A stretch of 43,107 bases of DNA from Hyphomicrobiales bacterium (GCA_900472675.1 UCJA01000027.1:1-43107); one strand, 5' to 3'; shown: positions 1 to 8,594, counted from the first letter of the stretch. A program made the numbers and translations. The notes: generated from the sequence alone by a model not told the origin.

Positions 1-671
1 AGTTCATCCCCGCTCGCATGACCAAACGTGTCGTTAACAAGTTTCAGATTGTCCAGGTCAACCAGCAGGATGCCCCAGACCGCACCACTGGTCAGACCCT
101 GCTCTGAAAGGACCTGGTTAAACTTGGCGCGATTTGGCAAGCCGGTTAATGCGTCGGTATAGGTCAGACGCTGCCGCTCGCGGACGCGTTCGTCGCGCTC
201 GATTGCGATTGCGCAGAGATGAACGCAGGTGTCGACGATCTGTTGTTCCAGCTCGCCCGGCCCGCGGTGCTCCCGATAGTAGAATGCGAAGGTCCCGACA
301 ACGCGATCGGCGCTGAAGATTGGTGTCGACCAGCACGCCTTCAAGCCGAGTGGCAGGACGAGATCCTTGAACTCGGCCCAACCCGGATCGTGCTCGATAT
401 CTTCAATGCTCACCGATTTGCCTTTGTAGGCAGCAGTGCCGCACGAACCGGCCTCCGGACCGATTAACAGGCTGTCGAGAGCTGCCGAGTAATGATCTGG
501 AAGCGATGGGCCGCTAAGAGGATGGAGATGTCCCGCATCTACCCGCAGAACAGAACACACCGCCCCCGGAACCATCGACTCAACCTCGAGGCACAGCCGG
601 TCGAGCGTCGGGCGCAACGGCTCCCCTCTGGCAATCATCTCGAGGATGAGGTTCTGTAACTTCACGATCAT
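1..671 (-). CDS. GAF-GGDEF diguanylate cyclase (partial, C-terminus outside the window)
   Basis: About 223 residues of a protein that continues past the left edge. The first ~150 residues form a GAF sensor domain (seen: GSCGTAAYKG, the run ending WSTPIF, and FAFYYREHR). A GGDEF domain follows, starting at DALTGLPNRAKF and reaching LKLVNDTFGHASGDE at the edge. The GGDEF motif itself lies beyond position 1, so catalytic competence cannot be judged. The family makes cyclic di-GMP from two GTP, and the GAF domain would sense a small ligand or redox state. The start is the ATG at 671 (MIVKLQNLILEM), the first in an open frame; I see no strong ribosome-binding site. No membrane segment is seen, so it is probably cytoplasmic. 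Confidence 0.9.
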   Translation of the reverse strand, partial: MIVKLQNLILEMIARGEPLRPTLDRLCLEVESMVPGAVCSVLRVDAGHLHPLSGPSLPDHYSAALDSLLIGPEAGSCGTAAYKGKSVSIEDIEHDPGWAEFKDLVLPLGLKACWSTPIFSADRVVGTFAFYYREHRGPGELEQQIVDTCVHLCAIAIERDERVRERQRLTYTDALTGLPNRAKFNQVLSEQGLTSGAVWGILLVDLDNLKLVNDTFGHASGDE

Positions 672-686
672 AAAATAAACAGTTCT

Positions 687-735
687 GTTACGGGGTGTAA
701 CCCTTAGCACTGCAACCTATCAGTTACTGTTGCAG
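687..735. promoter_or_regulatory. Two inverted repeats upstream of the GAF-GGDEF gene
   Basis: GTTAC-GGGGT-GTAAC at 687-701 and CTGCAAC-N12-GTTGCAG at 710-735 (perfect 7-bp arms) lie 16-64 bp before the minus-strand start at 671. They could be operators or a 5' leader hairpin. No regulator is assigned. Confidence 0.35.
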
Positions 736-816
736 GGTACCGTAACTATTTAGCATCCTCTAAATTTCGGCGTTCAAACGTCGCTGATGCGATCCTTGAA
801 GAAGCACCTTGATCAA

Positions 817-1084
817 GGGTGAAAACTGAGTTCCTCAGCAGCGGCCTCGGATACAATAGCTGCAAGACAGCAGTTAACGCCATCACAGTGGCTCGCGCCA
901 CGGAACTTGCGACCTGCGGCGTGAAGGTGAACGCGGTCGACCCAGCTACACAACCACCGACTTCAACGGTCATTCTGGCTATAGCACCGTCAAGCAGGCT
1001 GCAAGCGGTATCATGTAGCTTGCGACGCTGCATGGGAAAGGACTTACAGGCGGCTTCTACTTCGACGGTGCCGTAAAGCCCTGA
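817..1084 (+). pseudogene. Short-chain dehydrogenase/reductase remnant
   Basis: The C-terminal third of an SDR enzyme. The frame reads GYNSCKTAVNAITVARATEL, then GVKVNAVDP, matching the catalytic YxxxK region and the following conserved VNAVDPG. A one-base frameshift near 950 is needed to continue as SYTTTDFNGHSGYSTVKQAASG. A stop at about 1015 then interrupts LATLHGKGLTGGFYFDG before the terminal TGA. The N-terminal Rossmann part with TGxxxGIG is absent. It cannot make a functional enzyme. The parent was probably an NAD(P)-dependent oxidoreductase of unknown substrate. Confidence 0.75.
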
Positions 1085-1420
1085 AAGCTTGCACAGCGCC
1101 TCACCATGACTGCTTTGACGCGAAGGCCTCGTTTTGGCTTCGCAATATAGCGGGTCTGGGTGCTCAACGTAGCAACCTCGACAATGCGCTGATGTAGGCT
1201 CACAACGCTGTCGTAGCTTGCCGGCTTCGGCTGTGGTACCACCCTTCCACTAGGTTTCCGCGGTATGGATGGCCGCGCCTGCAACGGGACGCAAAAGTGG
1301 GTCCGCGATCGATCCGAAGCGAAACCTTGCACATGGACCGACCTCCGGCGCTCAATGCGCGGGAGGTGACTGTGGGGATTTTTGACTTCGCCTTACGGCA
1401 AGGCCCGCAGTCGAACCTTG
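1085..1420. other. Intergenic stretch without a recognisable gene
   Basis: 336 bp between the SDR remnant and the flavodoxin-like gene. Short open frames exist on both strands but none has a ribosome-binding site or a family resemblance I recognise. It may be further decayed sequence. Confidence 0.4.
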
Positions 1421-2005
1421 CTATTCGCTCTGAGCTGATTTGTACTGCCGAGCGACGCTCGTGACCCGCGCCCCATAGAGACGTGCTGTTTCAAGATCGC
1501 CCAAGGACATTTCTTCGGGAGCCGCGTCGGCGTCCGACTGAGCCATCGGCCCTATATATGATCCCATCCGGTTCGCATCGTCGCGTTTAGACGCTTTTAC
1601 GTTCGATGGCTTGATGCCCAGGCTTACCCATTGGCCACCATGCTGCCCGGACAGAAGAACAAAGTATTGCAGCGTGTTGAGCTTATCGCCATTGAGGCTG
1701 GCGCTGTTGGTAAAGCCGCCAAAGACCTTGTCCTGCCACTTCGCGGAAAACCAGGGCTTTGAAGATGCATCAGCGAATTTCTTAAACTGCCAGCTCGGTC
1801 CGCCCATGTAAGTCGGCGAGCCAAAGATGATGGCGTCGGCGGCATCCAACGCCGCCCATCCGTCGTCGGAGAGATTACCCTCAGCGTCAATTGCAAGTAG
1901 CGTTGCGCCTGCCCCTTCCGCTACGGCCTCCGCCATGCGCTGAGTATGGCCGTAGCCGGAATGGTAGACGATGACAGTGCGTGCGGTAAAATTCGATGTT
2001 GTCAT
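1421..2005 (-). CDS. Flavodoxin-family NAD(P)H:quinone oxidoreductase (WrbA-like)
   Basis: 194 residues with a flavodoxin fold. The FMN phosphate loop is seen at residues 15-25 (HSGYGHTQRMA), followed by FGSPTYMGGPSWQFKKFAD and the flavin-facing GGFTNSASLNGDK / SGQHGG segments. Relatives (WrbA and related NADPH-dependent FMN reductases) reduce quinones by two electrons in the cytosol and so limit redox cycling. The ATG at 2005 has AAGGAG 6 nt upstream. It lies 101 bp downstream of the doxX-like gene in the same direction, with a divergent TetR regulator beyond, which suggests a quinone or electrophile response operon. The exact substrate is unknown. Confidence 0.88.
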   Translation of the reverse strand: MTTSNFTARTVIVYHSGYGHTQRMAEAVAEGAGATLLAIDAEGNLSDDGWAALDAADAIIFGSPTYMGGPSWQFKKFADASSKPWFSAKWQDKVFGGFTNSASLNGDKLNTLQYFVLLSGQHGGQWVSLGIKPSNVKASKRDDANRMGSYIGPMAQSDADAAPEEMSLGDLETARLYGARVTSVARQYKSAQSE

Positions 2006-2106
2006 GGCTGGCTCCTTAAGCCGTAATCATACGCCTCGCTGAGGGAAGCAGCGCTGGCCGTATTTGGTAGTTGCGTGATGTGAAGCTGGCGGTGTCCGGC
2101 CCGCTG

Positions 2107-2454
2107 CTAAGCTGAGAACGAGATGAGAGCTGCGAGGAGTAGCAGCAGCAACACCGATGGCGGTGCGATCTGGCGGAAATCGCGAGCCTTAACGATAGCA
2201 AGGATTGCGACGAGCATGATGCAGGCTCCGAGCGCCGCGCCGATTGCGAAGGTTGGCCGCAACATCAGTAAGACCGCTGTCAGGAATTCCAAGATTGCGG
2301 TGATCCAACACCACCACGATGGAAATCCGTAACGAACGAATTCTTCTCGGATAGCCTTGCGACCGGACGCGTTGATGATAGCACCGAAAAGAAATGCAGC
2401 AGCGACCAGCAGGGTCGCAGCATTGCCGAATGAAATCGATACGAGGTCGGACAT
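2107..2454 (-). CDS. DoxX-like small membrane protein
   Basis: 115 residues, nearly all in four hydrophobic segments (for example LLVAAAFLFGAIINA, CWITAILEFLTAVLLML, CIMLVAILAIV and a Leu-rich C-terminal helix). This matches the four-helix DoxX/DoxX-like family. Family members are often next to oxidoreductases and are thought to take part in membrane-linked redox reactions, but the biochemistry is poorly known. The start at 2454 has only a weak ribosome-binding site. It is the first gene of a unit with the flavodoxin-like gene and is divergent from the TetR regulator at 2591. Confidence 0.82.
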   Translation of the reverse strand: MSDLVSISFGNAATLLVAAAFLFGAIINASGRKAIREEFVRYGFPSWWCWITAILEFLTAVLLMLRPTFAIGAALGACIMLVAILAIVKARDFRQIAPPSVLLLLLLAALISFSA

Positions 2455-2500
2455 TAAACAAACCCAAGTGATAACTGCATTACTGCAATCGGATTACCGG

Positions 2501-2526
2501 TGTAATTACATCTAGCGATGCTAGAT
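2501..2526. promoter_or_regulatory. Palindromic operator candidate between doxX-like and tetR genes
   Basis: TGTAATTACA (2501-2510, perfect 10-bp palindrome) abuts ATCTAGC-GAT-GCTAGAT (2510-2526, perfect 7-bp arms). Both lie in the 136-bp divergent intergenic region, the usual place for a TetR-family autoregulatory operator. Binding by the neighbouring TetR protein is inferred. Confidence 0.55.
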
Positions 2527-2590
2527 TGTCAATCGTTGCCTTGGATTATTTCGGCCGGTATGAAGCCTAGGAACGGACAGAGGTAGAGCT

Positions 2591-3163
2591 ATGGGGATAA
2601 GCGAGCGTAAAGAGCGGGAGAAAGCGGAGCGAGAGCAGCGGATTATCGGCGCGGCCAGAATGCTTGCCGAACAAGACGGCTGGTCTTCGGTGACAGTTCG
2701 TAGGCTTGCTCAGGAGATCGAGTACAGCCAGCCCGTCCTGTACGCCCATTTCGAAAGCCGAGACGCGATTGTCGGGGCGGTCGCTCTGGAAGGATTCGGT
2801 GAGCTAGGGCCAGTGCTTCGGGCATCGGTCCGCCGCAGCGCAAGTCCGGCGGAAGCGATGGAGGACGTCGCTATGGCTTACCTGGAATTCGCATTCGAGC
2901 GGCCAGCTTTGTACGAAGCCATGTTCGTCCTCCCGACCGGTTTGCGTTTTGCGAAGTCCGATACACCTCAGTCATTGCGCGATACATTCGGCGCCATGAT
3001 GGCGGTTGTTGAGCCGTTTTGCGCAAACGCTGAAGTCGCAACCGAGGCTTTCTGGGCGACGCTTCATGGTCTAGCAGAACTGGAGCGCGACGGTCGGATT
3101 AGGGAAGCGTTCCGTAAGGAACGGGTGATTCATATCATCAATAAGCTTACGCAGAAGAGCTAA
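2591..3163 (+). CDS. TetR/AcrR-family transcriptional regulator
   Basis: 190 residues. The N-terminal helix-turn-helix is seen at residues ~15-62 (RIIGAARMLAEQDG, then TVRRLAQEIEYSQPVLYAHF, with the family's LYxHF recognition-helix end). The C-terminal ligand-binding part resembles TetR_C regulators with a WATLHGLAELERDGR motif. The ATG at 2591 is preceded by AGAGGT. It is divergent from the doxX-like/flavodoxin pair and probably represses it and itself through the palindromes at 2501-2526. The inducer is not predictable; quinones or electrophiles are plausible given the target enzyme. Confidence 0.9.
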   Translation: MGISERKEREKAEREQRIIGAARMLAEQDGWSSVTVRRLAQEIEYSQPVLYAHFESRDAIVGAVALEGFGELGPVLRASVRRSASPAEAMEDVAMAYLEFAFERPALYEAMFVLPTGLRFAKSDTPQSLRDTFGAMMAVVEPFCANAEVATEAFWATLHGLAELERDGRIREAFRKERVIHIINKLTQKS

Positions 3164-3533
3164 CTCCCGATCCCGCTTCAGCGAGCTTACTACAAGCTGC
3201 CGGTAGGAGTTTTTCCAACAGTATGGCGATGTAAGGTCGCCGCATACGACGTTCACGTCCGAGGAACGCGACGAACAGCCATCGTCATTCAAGTTTGGCT
3301 GATATGGAGCTGGTTCAAAGGGGCCATACCGTATGCAATAGTTGCAGATTACCATTGCGTCGTGCGATCAGGCCCTCTTACGGGTCCTCAGCATCGTTCC
3401 TAATGCAAATTCTGGCGTCGCGGGGCTACGACTTGATAACCATCTCCTAACTCAACCTTACCTTGTGCGAATGAGGTCGGTTTTCGCTAACCTTTCGGAT
3501 CTAGTCTTCCACCCTAGTGCAAGGGTGACAGTC
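3164..3533. other. Leader region of the cyclic-di-GMP / BLUF unit
   Basis: 370 bp between the TetR gene and the chosen GGDEF-EAL start. The EAL frame stays open upstream to 3342, but that extension has no domain and no ribosome-binding site. A GGAAC near 3263 is followed by CGTC at N15, which does not fit the EcfG spacing. No convincing promoter was found. Confidence 0.4.
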
Positions 3534-5162
3534 ATGAACACACAAACTGCAGCAGCGACGACATTGGCGTCTCACAAAGTTGAGCAGCTTAGCTTCGAGC
3601 GGATTCTCCAGGGTCTGTCGACAGCAGTCATTGCAATCGATGCAACTGGACTTGTCATCTACGCCAATGCGACTGCTGAAGCTTCTTTCGAGGGCTGGAT
3701 AATCGGACTTGATCTGAAAGATCTTCTTCCTGGCTTCACGCTGTTAAACGTTGTCCAGTCTGGACCCACTTCGATGGTGCTGTCGAGCAAGTCCAACGAG
3801 AGCTATGAGGTGACGCTTGCACCGCTTGGCGATGGTCATTTCGTGGTAGATTTGCGGTCTTCGTCAAAACAACTTGAGGCGCCGATTCAAACCGAACTCG
3901 ACGACCTCACAGGTCTTGCCAAGCGAAACATGTTAATGTCGCATCTGACCGCAGCGGTATCGCGCGGTTCTGACGCAGCCTCCTTCGCTGTTCACTGCAT
4001 TGATCTTGACCGCTTCAAGACAGTCAACGACACACTAGGACATTCAATTGGTGACCTGCTCTTGAAGAAGGTGGCCGACCGCCTCAACTCTGCATGCAGG
4101 AAGGGAGACGTCGTCGCGCGCCTTGGGGGTGATGAATTTGTGGTACTGCAGCACGATGTCCAGGACGTTGCCGCTGCGGAAAAGCTCGCTGCACGTATCG
4201 TGGATCTCGTCGGGCGCACGTATGTGCTGAACGGCCACACGATCAATATCGGGGCCAGTGTCGGCGTCGCCATTAGCGAAGAATCCAGCCAGCCGCGCGA
4301 CCTCCTTCGAAATGCTGATCTCGCCCTCTACGAAGCAAAGCGCTTCGGGCGCGGCCGCTACCGGTCATTCGAGAGCAGCATGGGTGCTCTCCTCCAAGAG
4401 CGCCGGGATATGGAAGTCGATCTGCGCAGGGCGCTGGCCTTGAAGCAGTTCGAGCTCAGCTACCAACCGTTCCTTGATCTGAACGACGACACAGTTATCG
4501 GCTTTGAGGCATTGCTGCGTTGGAACCATCCGCTCAAGGGCAATGTGCCGCCGCTTCAGTTCATTCCGCTCGCCGAAGAAAATGGCTTGATTGTCAAGAT
4601 AGGCGAGTGGGTGCTGCGCAAGGCATGTCTGGAAGCGGCGACGTGGCCCGGCGAGATGGTCGTCGCTGTCAACGTGTCACCACTTCAGTTCAAAGCAGAC
4701 AATCTTCTGGAAACAATAACCTCAGCGCTTGCCCGCTCCGGGCTGCCGGCTCACCGGCTTGAAGTCGAGATCACCGAAGGTGCGCTCCTTGACGACACAG
4801 ACAACGTTCTGATCACCTTGACAGCGCTGCGCGAGCTTGGTGTGAAGATCTCCATGGATGACTTCGGGACCGGCTACTCCTCGCTGGCATATTTGCAGAA
4901 GTTTCCCTTCAACAAAATCAAGATCGACCGCTCCTTCGTCGCTGGCGACAACGCTGACAGCGAGGCAATTCTCAAAGCTGTTGCAAATCTTGGGATAAGC
5001 CTTGGGATGTCGATCACTGCTGAAGGTGTAGAGACTGCAGAACAGCTGAAGCGTATCCGTGACGAACGGTGTACCCATGTGCAGGGTTATTTTACCGGTC
5101 GTCCAATGCGACCGGAAGTCATACCGGCCTTCCTGAACCAAACCCTTCTTGCCACCCTTTGA
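3534..5162 (+). CDS. PAS-GGDEF-EAL cyclic-di-GMP enzyme
   Basis: 542 residues from the ATG at 3534, chosen because AAGGG precedes it and the PAS-like domain begins just after it. Order: PAS-like sensor ~20-110; GGDEF domain ~120-280 with intact GGDEF at 198-202 and an RxxD inhibitory site (R189-K-G-D192) exactly five residues upstream; EAL domain ~295-540. The EAL domain keeps the catalytic residues: EAL 325-327, VNVS 379-382, EITE 412-415, DDFGTGYSS 442-450, AEGVE 496-500 and HVQGYF 515-520. It could therefore both make and hydrolyse c-di-GMP. No membrane segment is seen. A BLUF photoreceptor gene starts 9 bp after its stop, so light control in trans is likely. Confidence 0.93.
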   Translation: MNTQTAAATTLASHKVEQLSFERILQGLSTAVIAIDATGLVIYANATAEASFEGWIIGLDLKDLLPGFTLLNVVQSGPTSMVLSSKSNESYEVTLAPLGDGHFVVDLRSSSKQLEAPIQTELDDLTGLAKRNMLMSHLTAAVSRGSDAASFAVHCIDLDRFKTVNDTLGHSIGDLLLKKVADRLNSACRKGDVVARLGGDEFVVLQHDVQDVAAAEKLAARIVDLVGRTYVLNGHTINIGASVGVAISEESSQPRDLLRNADLALYEAKRFGRGRYRSFESSMGALLQERRDMEVDLRRALALKQFELSYQPFLDLNDDTVIGFEALLRWNHPLKGNVPPLQFIPLAEENGLIVKIGEWVLRKACLEAATWPGEMVVAVNVSPLQFKADNLLETITSALARSGLPAHRLEVEITEGALLDDTDNVLITLTALRELGVKISMDDFGTGYSSLAYLQKFPFNKIKIDRSFVAGDNADSEAILKAVANLGISLGMSITAEGVETAEQLKRIRDERCTHVQGYFTGRPMRPEVIPAFLNQTLLATL

Positions 5163-5171
5163 GCTTAGACA

Positions 5172-5606
5172 ATGAACATATATCGCCTCGTCTACTACAG
5201 CCGCAACCATGTCTCGTCTGACGACGCATCGTACGAGACAGCCGTCGATGACATTCTAGCCAAAAGCCGGGTCAACAATGTCCGCGACAACATCACGGGT
5301 GCCCTTCTCTTCAACTCTGGATGCTTTGCTCAGGTGCTCGAAGGCCCCCTCGACAAGGTCGAAGCTACGTTCGAACGTATCCAGCAGGACGAGCGCCACA
5401 GCGACGTGTCCCTCCTTGGACTTGATCCGGTGAGCCAGCGGTCGTTTCCTAACTGGGCGATGGGCTTTGTCGGGCTTTCTGATGCGGATGCGGGACGCTT
5501 TGCAGCGGTTGGCTTGTCCAGCGGATTCGATCCTTCCCGCTTGAACGGCGAGCAGATACATATCCTGTTACGGGACCTGACGATGGAGGAGGAAAACTCT
5601 TTCTGA
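5172..5606 (+). CDS. Stand-alone BLUF-domain blue-light sensor
   Basis: 144 residues. The N-terminal ~95 form a BLUF domain that binds FAD and reports blue light by hydrogen-bond rearrangement. The key residues are present: Tyr8 (LVYYSR), Asn36 before the NITGALLF motif, Gln54 (FAQVLEG), and Trp95/Met97 (NWAMGF). The last ~45 residues would be the capping helices and tail. There is no output domain, so it must act on a partner. The PAS-GGDEF-EAL gene 9 bp upstream is the obvious one. This resembles the PapB-PapA arrangement of Rhodopseudomonas palustris, in which a short BLUF protein controls an EAL phosphodiesterase. There is no strong ribosome-binding site, so translation is probably coupled to the upstream gene. 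Confidence 0.92.
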   Translation: MNIYRLVYYSRNHVSSDDASYETAVDDILAKSRVNNVRDNITGALLFNSGCFAQVLEGPLDKVEATFERIQQDERHSDVSLLGLDPVSQRSFPNWAMGFVGLSDADAGRFAAVGLSSGFDPSRLNGEQIHILLRDLTMEEENSF

Positions 5607-6073
5607 AATAGCCCGTGGTTGCGGTTAGGTCGGCAAACTGTCAGAAAATAGTAGCGTTGTGGGTAGACGATGTTCAAACTGGCCTTACTGGCAGCGGTAC
5701 TAGAATAAGCCGAGATCGGGGGTTTCATTATAACCACGATAGCATTTAGCTTGCTTTGGCTTCGTTTTTGTAATTCGAAGTCCAAACCTCACCCCTCGCT
5801 CGGCCATTCACTGGTGCTGCGTGTCGCTGCGATGCACAGCACGTTGAAATCTTCTAGACTCTGTTCTCACGCGTTGACCAGATGCCCGCTACTGCCGCCT
5901 TCGCTAACGCCGAAGCGTTCAGTGCAGAGGTTACACTCGGGGAGCTACGATCGCTGTATCGCATTCTGGCTCAAGAATTTCCACCTATTGCCGCTCAAAG
6001 CATCGATCGGGAGAAACATTCACCCGCGAAAACTATGATTGAGCCCTTTTTGTCGGCAAGGCGTATGGGTAGG
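5607..6073. other. Intergenic stretch, no supported gene
   Basis: 467 bp between convergent units. A plus-strand frame runs through 5882-6370 but lies mostly antisense to the SyrB-like gene and has no family resemblance. I see no strong hairpin-plus-T terminator here. Confidence 0.4.
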
Positions 6074-6619
6074 TCATCGTTCGAACCGCTCAAGCATCTT
6101 CTTCAGCTGGGCATTTTGCGTCCGGAGCTTGCTCGCCAGTTGCCCCTTGAGCACTTTGATCTCAGCGTCCAGGCTCAGTGTACCGTCAGCAACAACTTGG
6201 GCGGCTGGATAGAATTGCTCAGTATTCACAGCCGCGAATGTCTTGCGCGCCGTCCCTTCAACGGCCCGCTTGACGGTCGCAGTCCCGAGTGCAGCGACAG
6301 CGTTATCCGTCTCATCAGAGGATACCGAACCCCCAGCTTCGGCGAAGTTGGCGCTAACAATCCGAGCTAAATGGTAGTCTTTGCTCTCAGACCCACCCGA
6401 CGGCGCATTTTTTGCGGAAACTTGATCGAAGGGTTCGCTATTTATTAGGCCGGCGGCAGCCGATCGGTTTGGGCAATCGAAGTTCTCTTCGGCAGGTGTG
6501 TCGGTCGGACCGGCAATAGCCAACACATCTAGCTTCCCATCGTCGACTGTTCCCTCGTCTGGCTTTTGCTTACGTCCGGCTGACACCAGTCGGCTGAGAA
6601 ACTTCCATGGAGACCCCAT
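6074..6619 (-). CDS. SyrB-like protein with C-terminal coiled coil
   Basis: 181 residues from the ATG at 6619 (MGSPWKFLSRLV), preceded by GAGG 8 nt upstream. An in-frame ATG at 6646 lacks a ribosome-binding site. The middle is low-complexity and acidic. The C-terminus (LDAEIKVLKGQLASKLR, then QNAQLKKMLERF) is a heptad-patterned coil of the same type that ends the neighbouring protein at 6744-7409. This coil is typical of rhizobial plasmid proteins annotated as SyrB-like regulators. The function is not established, and no DNA-binding motif is evident. Probably a paralogue of its neighbour, 124 bp away in the same direction. Confidence 0.65.
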   Translation of the reverse strand: MGSPWKFLSRLVSAGRKQKPDEGTVDDGKLDVLAIAGPTDTPAEENFDCPNRSAAAGLINSEPFDQVSAKNAPSGGSESKDYHLARIVSANFAEAGGSVSSDETDNAVAALGTATVKRAVEGTARKTFAAVNTEQFYPAAQVVADGTLSLDAEIKVLKGQLASKLRTQNAQLKKMLERFER

Positions 6620-6743
6620 TAGTTTAACCTCGCTTCTTACCCGCATGCAGGCTGCGAGTTTTTAGGTTTGATGACAGTCGGACTGTCACCAAATGAAAAA
6701 TCGAAAGGCAGGATGTCCAAGGCGTGAGCCGCCGGGTCATTAT

Positions 6744-7409
6744 TCAACCGAGCTTGAGCTTCTTCCGCAGATCGGCATTTTCAGAACGAAGTCTCTCGGC
6801 CAGCAGCTTGCGCAGCCTCTGGTTTTCTTCCTCCAACTGCAGGAGGTCGGCCATTTCATCACCAGCTGAAGACACGACCGTCGCTGGCTCATCGGCCTTG
6901 GGGGCGCGTTTTACATAGGCCCTCTTAGCGACTGCCGTACCTTGGATTACCTTGGTCTTTCGACCTTTCTTCTGACCGCTGATACCGTCCAAGCCACCTG
7001 CAAGCTTTGCCGCAATCTCGGGCGCGGACATTTCAGAAGAGGCCTTATTAGAGCGGGGTTTGCGCTGCTTCTTCGGCTCAACCGGCGTCTCGGCAATGGC
7101 CGGCGCGTCAGCATTTGGGATCGTATCAGTATCGTCAGCCATGATTATCTCCTGTGTATCTGCCGCAGTTTTCGGTGCCGCCTCGGGTAGTGTTAATGCT
7201 GGCAATATGCGATTCTTTCTCGGTAACGAGACTTCCACGGTAAGTATATCAGTCATAGCACTGTCCGGCAGAAACAGCATTACCGATTCCTCCACGTCCC
7301 TTGCAACGGACTTAAGGTCCATATTGCCCCAGATCGAGTTCGGCTTCACATCACTTTTCCGACGGCCATCTTTATACTCGACGGCAAAACTACGTTGTAC
7401 TTTCTTCAC
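6744..7409 (-). CDS. SyrB-like transcriptional regulator, two-part
   Basis: 221 residues from a GTG at 7409 with AAGG 7 nt upstream. Residues 1-48 (VQRSFAVEYKDGRRK, then PNSIWGNMDLKSVARDVEE) form a motif found in rhizobial plasmid proteins. After a linker comes the SyrB-like part: KKQRKPRSNKA and AYVKRAPKADEP basic, Lys/Pro-rich stretches and a C-terminal coil (LLQLEEENQRLRKLL, then ENADLRKKLKLG). An internal ATG at 7142 (MADDTDTIPNAD) has a near-perfect AGGAG 6 nt upstream and would give a 132-residue SyrB-like protein alone. So either a fusion or two products from one frame is possible. SyrB proteins in Ensifer are linked to regulation of syrM; here the role is inferred by resemblance only. 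Confidence 0.7.
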   Translation of the reverse strand: MKKVQRSFAVEYKDGRRKSDVKPNSIWGNMDLKSVARDVEESVMLFLPDSAMTDILTVEVSLPRKNRILPALTLPEAAPKTAADTQEIIMADDTDTIPNADAPAIAETPVEPKKQRKPRSNKASSEMSAPEIAAKLAGGLDGISGQKKGRKTKVIQGTAVAKRAYVKRAPKADEPATVVSSAGDEMADLLQLEEENQRLRKLLAERLRSENADLRKKLKLG

Positions 7410-7550
7410 TTAGAAGCCTTCGTGTGGAGATGGAAATATCATAGCAATATCGCTGATCGCTGCAGCCCTGAAATAGCGATTACTCCGCTGGCAGTCTAGC
7501 CCTACAACACATTCTGGCTATGAGAGGATTCTCCCAGCAAATATCCTCAA

Positions 7551-8160
7551 ATGGTCAGGCAGCCGCTGCTGTGGAGAAAGAAGGAAGGCGATGCGTGGTC
7601 CTCAAAGTCGACATCAATCATCGTGCTGCCGCAGCGCCGTGGATGGTGTCATCCGTGAATATGAAAAATTGGATGTCCTTGTGAACAAGGCGGCATTCCA
7701 GGTCCATACCTATGACATTACCAACCTTACTGAAGATCATTTCGACGAAACCATCAAGACAAACCTTTATGGCTACTACCATATGACCAGAGCTGCAGTT
7801 CCACATATGAAGAGTGGTTCGGCCATCATCAACACTGGATCGGTTGCTGGCTTCGAAGGCGAAAAGACGCTTGTTGATTATTCGATGACTAAGGGCGGCA
7901 TCCATGCTTTCACGAAAGCGCTTTCGTCGCAGCTCATCCCCAAAGGCATCCGGGTCAATGCGGTAGCGCCGGGTCCCGTTTGGACGCCCCTCAATGCCAG
8001 CGACCGGGAAGCTGAAGACGTGTCGCAGTTTGGCTCCGGGACGCCGATGAAGCGGCCGGCACAGCCGGAGGAAATCGCGCCAGCCTACGTGTTCCTAGCA
8101 TTTTCGCACTGCTCCAGCTATATCACCGGCGAAATACTGCCAATAGTTGGCGGATATTAA
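7551..8160 (+). pseudogene. Short-chain dehydrogenase remnant (N-terminally truncated, frameshifted)
   Basis: The frame from about 7550 reads QAAAAVEKEGRRCVVLKVD (helix and strand before the cofactor-binding acidic residue). It must shift near 7633 to continue as AVDGVIREYEKLDVLVNKAAF. From there it is complete to the C-terminus: AVPHMKSGSAIINTGSVAG, the catalytic YSMTKGG, IRVNAVAPGPVWTPL and YITGEILPIVGGY. The TGxxxGIG Rossmann segment is missing, and the usual NNAA motif is NKAA. It resembles YhdF-like SDR enzymes. A shortened product from an internal start would lack NAD(P) binding, so I treat it as broken. Confidence 0.72.
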
Positions 8161-8386
8161 TATTGGTAGATTTGAGGAGACCGAACTTGCTCTGATGGAC
8201 CGCCTCCGAGCTTTGAAAGTGGCGCCAAACATGTCGATTAGCCTTCTGGATGTGGGAACGCCTTTGTTCGCGGCTGGTTTCAGCCGGGAAGAGATAACGG
8301 CTGCTCTTAATGCACTTGAGCAAGAGAGCATTGTGACTCAGGCCCCCGGCAATAGGTTGCTAATCCTCAGAGAGCCTGAGGGATAA
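8147..8386 (+). CDS. Small conserved-looking hypothetical protein
   Basis: Up to 79 residues, soluble. The part from residue 17 (MDRLRALKVAPNMSISLL) through FAAGFSREEITAALNALEQE to NRLLILREPE looks like a small helical or winged-helix fold with no cysteine or membrane segment. The start is uncertain: a TTG at 8147 overlaps the end of the SDR remnant, while the in-frame ATG at 8195 has GAGGAG about 15 nt upstream, rather far. No function is assigned. It may be translationally coupled to the former SDR gene. Confidence 0.5.
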   Translation: MADINIGRFEETELALMDRLRALKVAPNMSISLLDVGTPLFAAGFSREEITAALNALEQESIVTQAPGNRLLILREPEG

Positions 8387-8594
8387 CTGGTGCGATGGGA
8401 ATGTTTCCCCGGAGTGACTCAGCTGGCTAGCAATCCACCACGCGAAACCACTGGTCACTAGGAAGGCGGACAAGGCTTGGAAAACGCCCGGTACTCCAAT
8501 CGATAAATCGGCCAGGGACCTACCTACCGAGTTGCATTTAAGAAGGAATGGGCTTCCACGACAAGAATGCGCAAAGGCAAATGCTGCGGCGGCT

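Noticed and set aside
5882..6370. 162-codon plus-strand frame
   Set aside because: Mostly antisense to the SyrB-like gene, no ribosome-binding site, no family resemblance.
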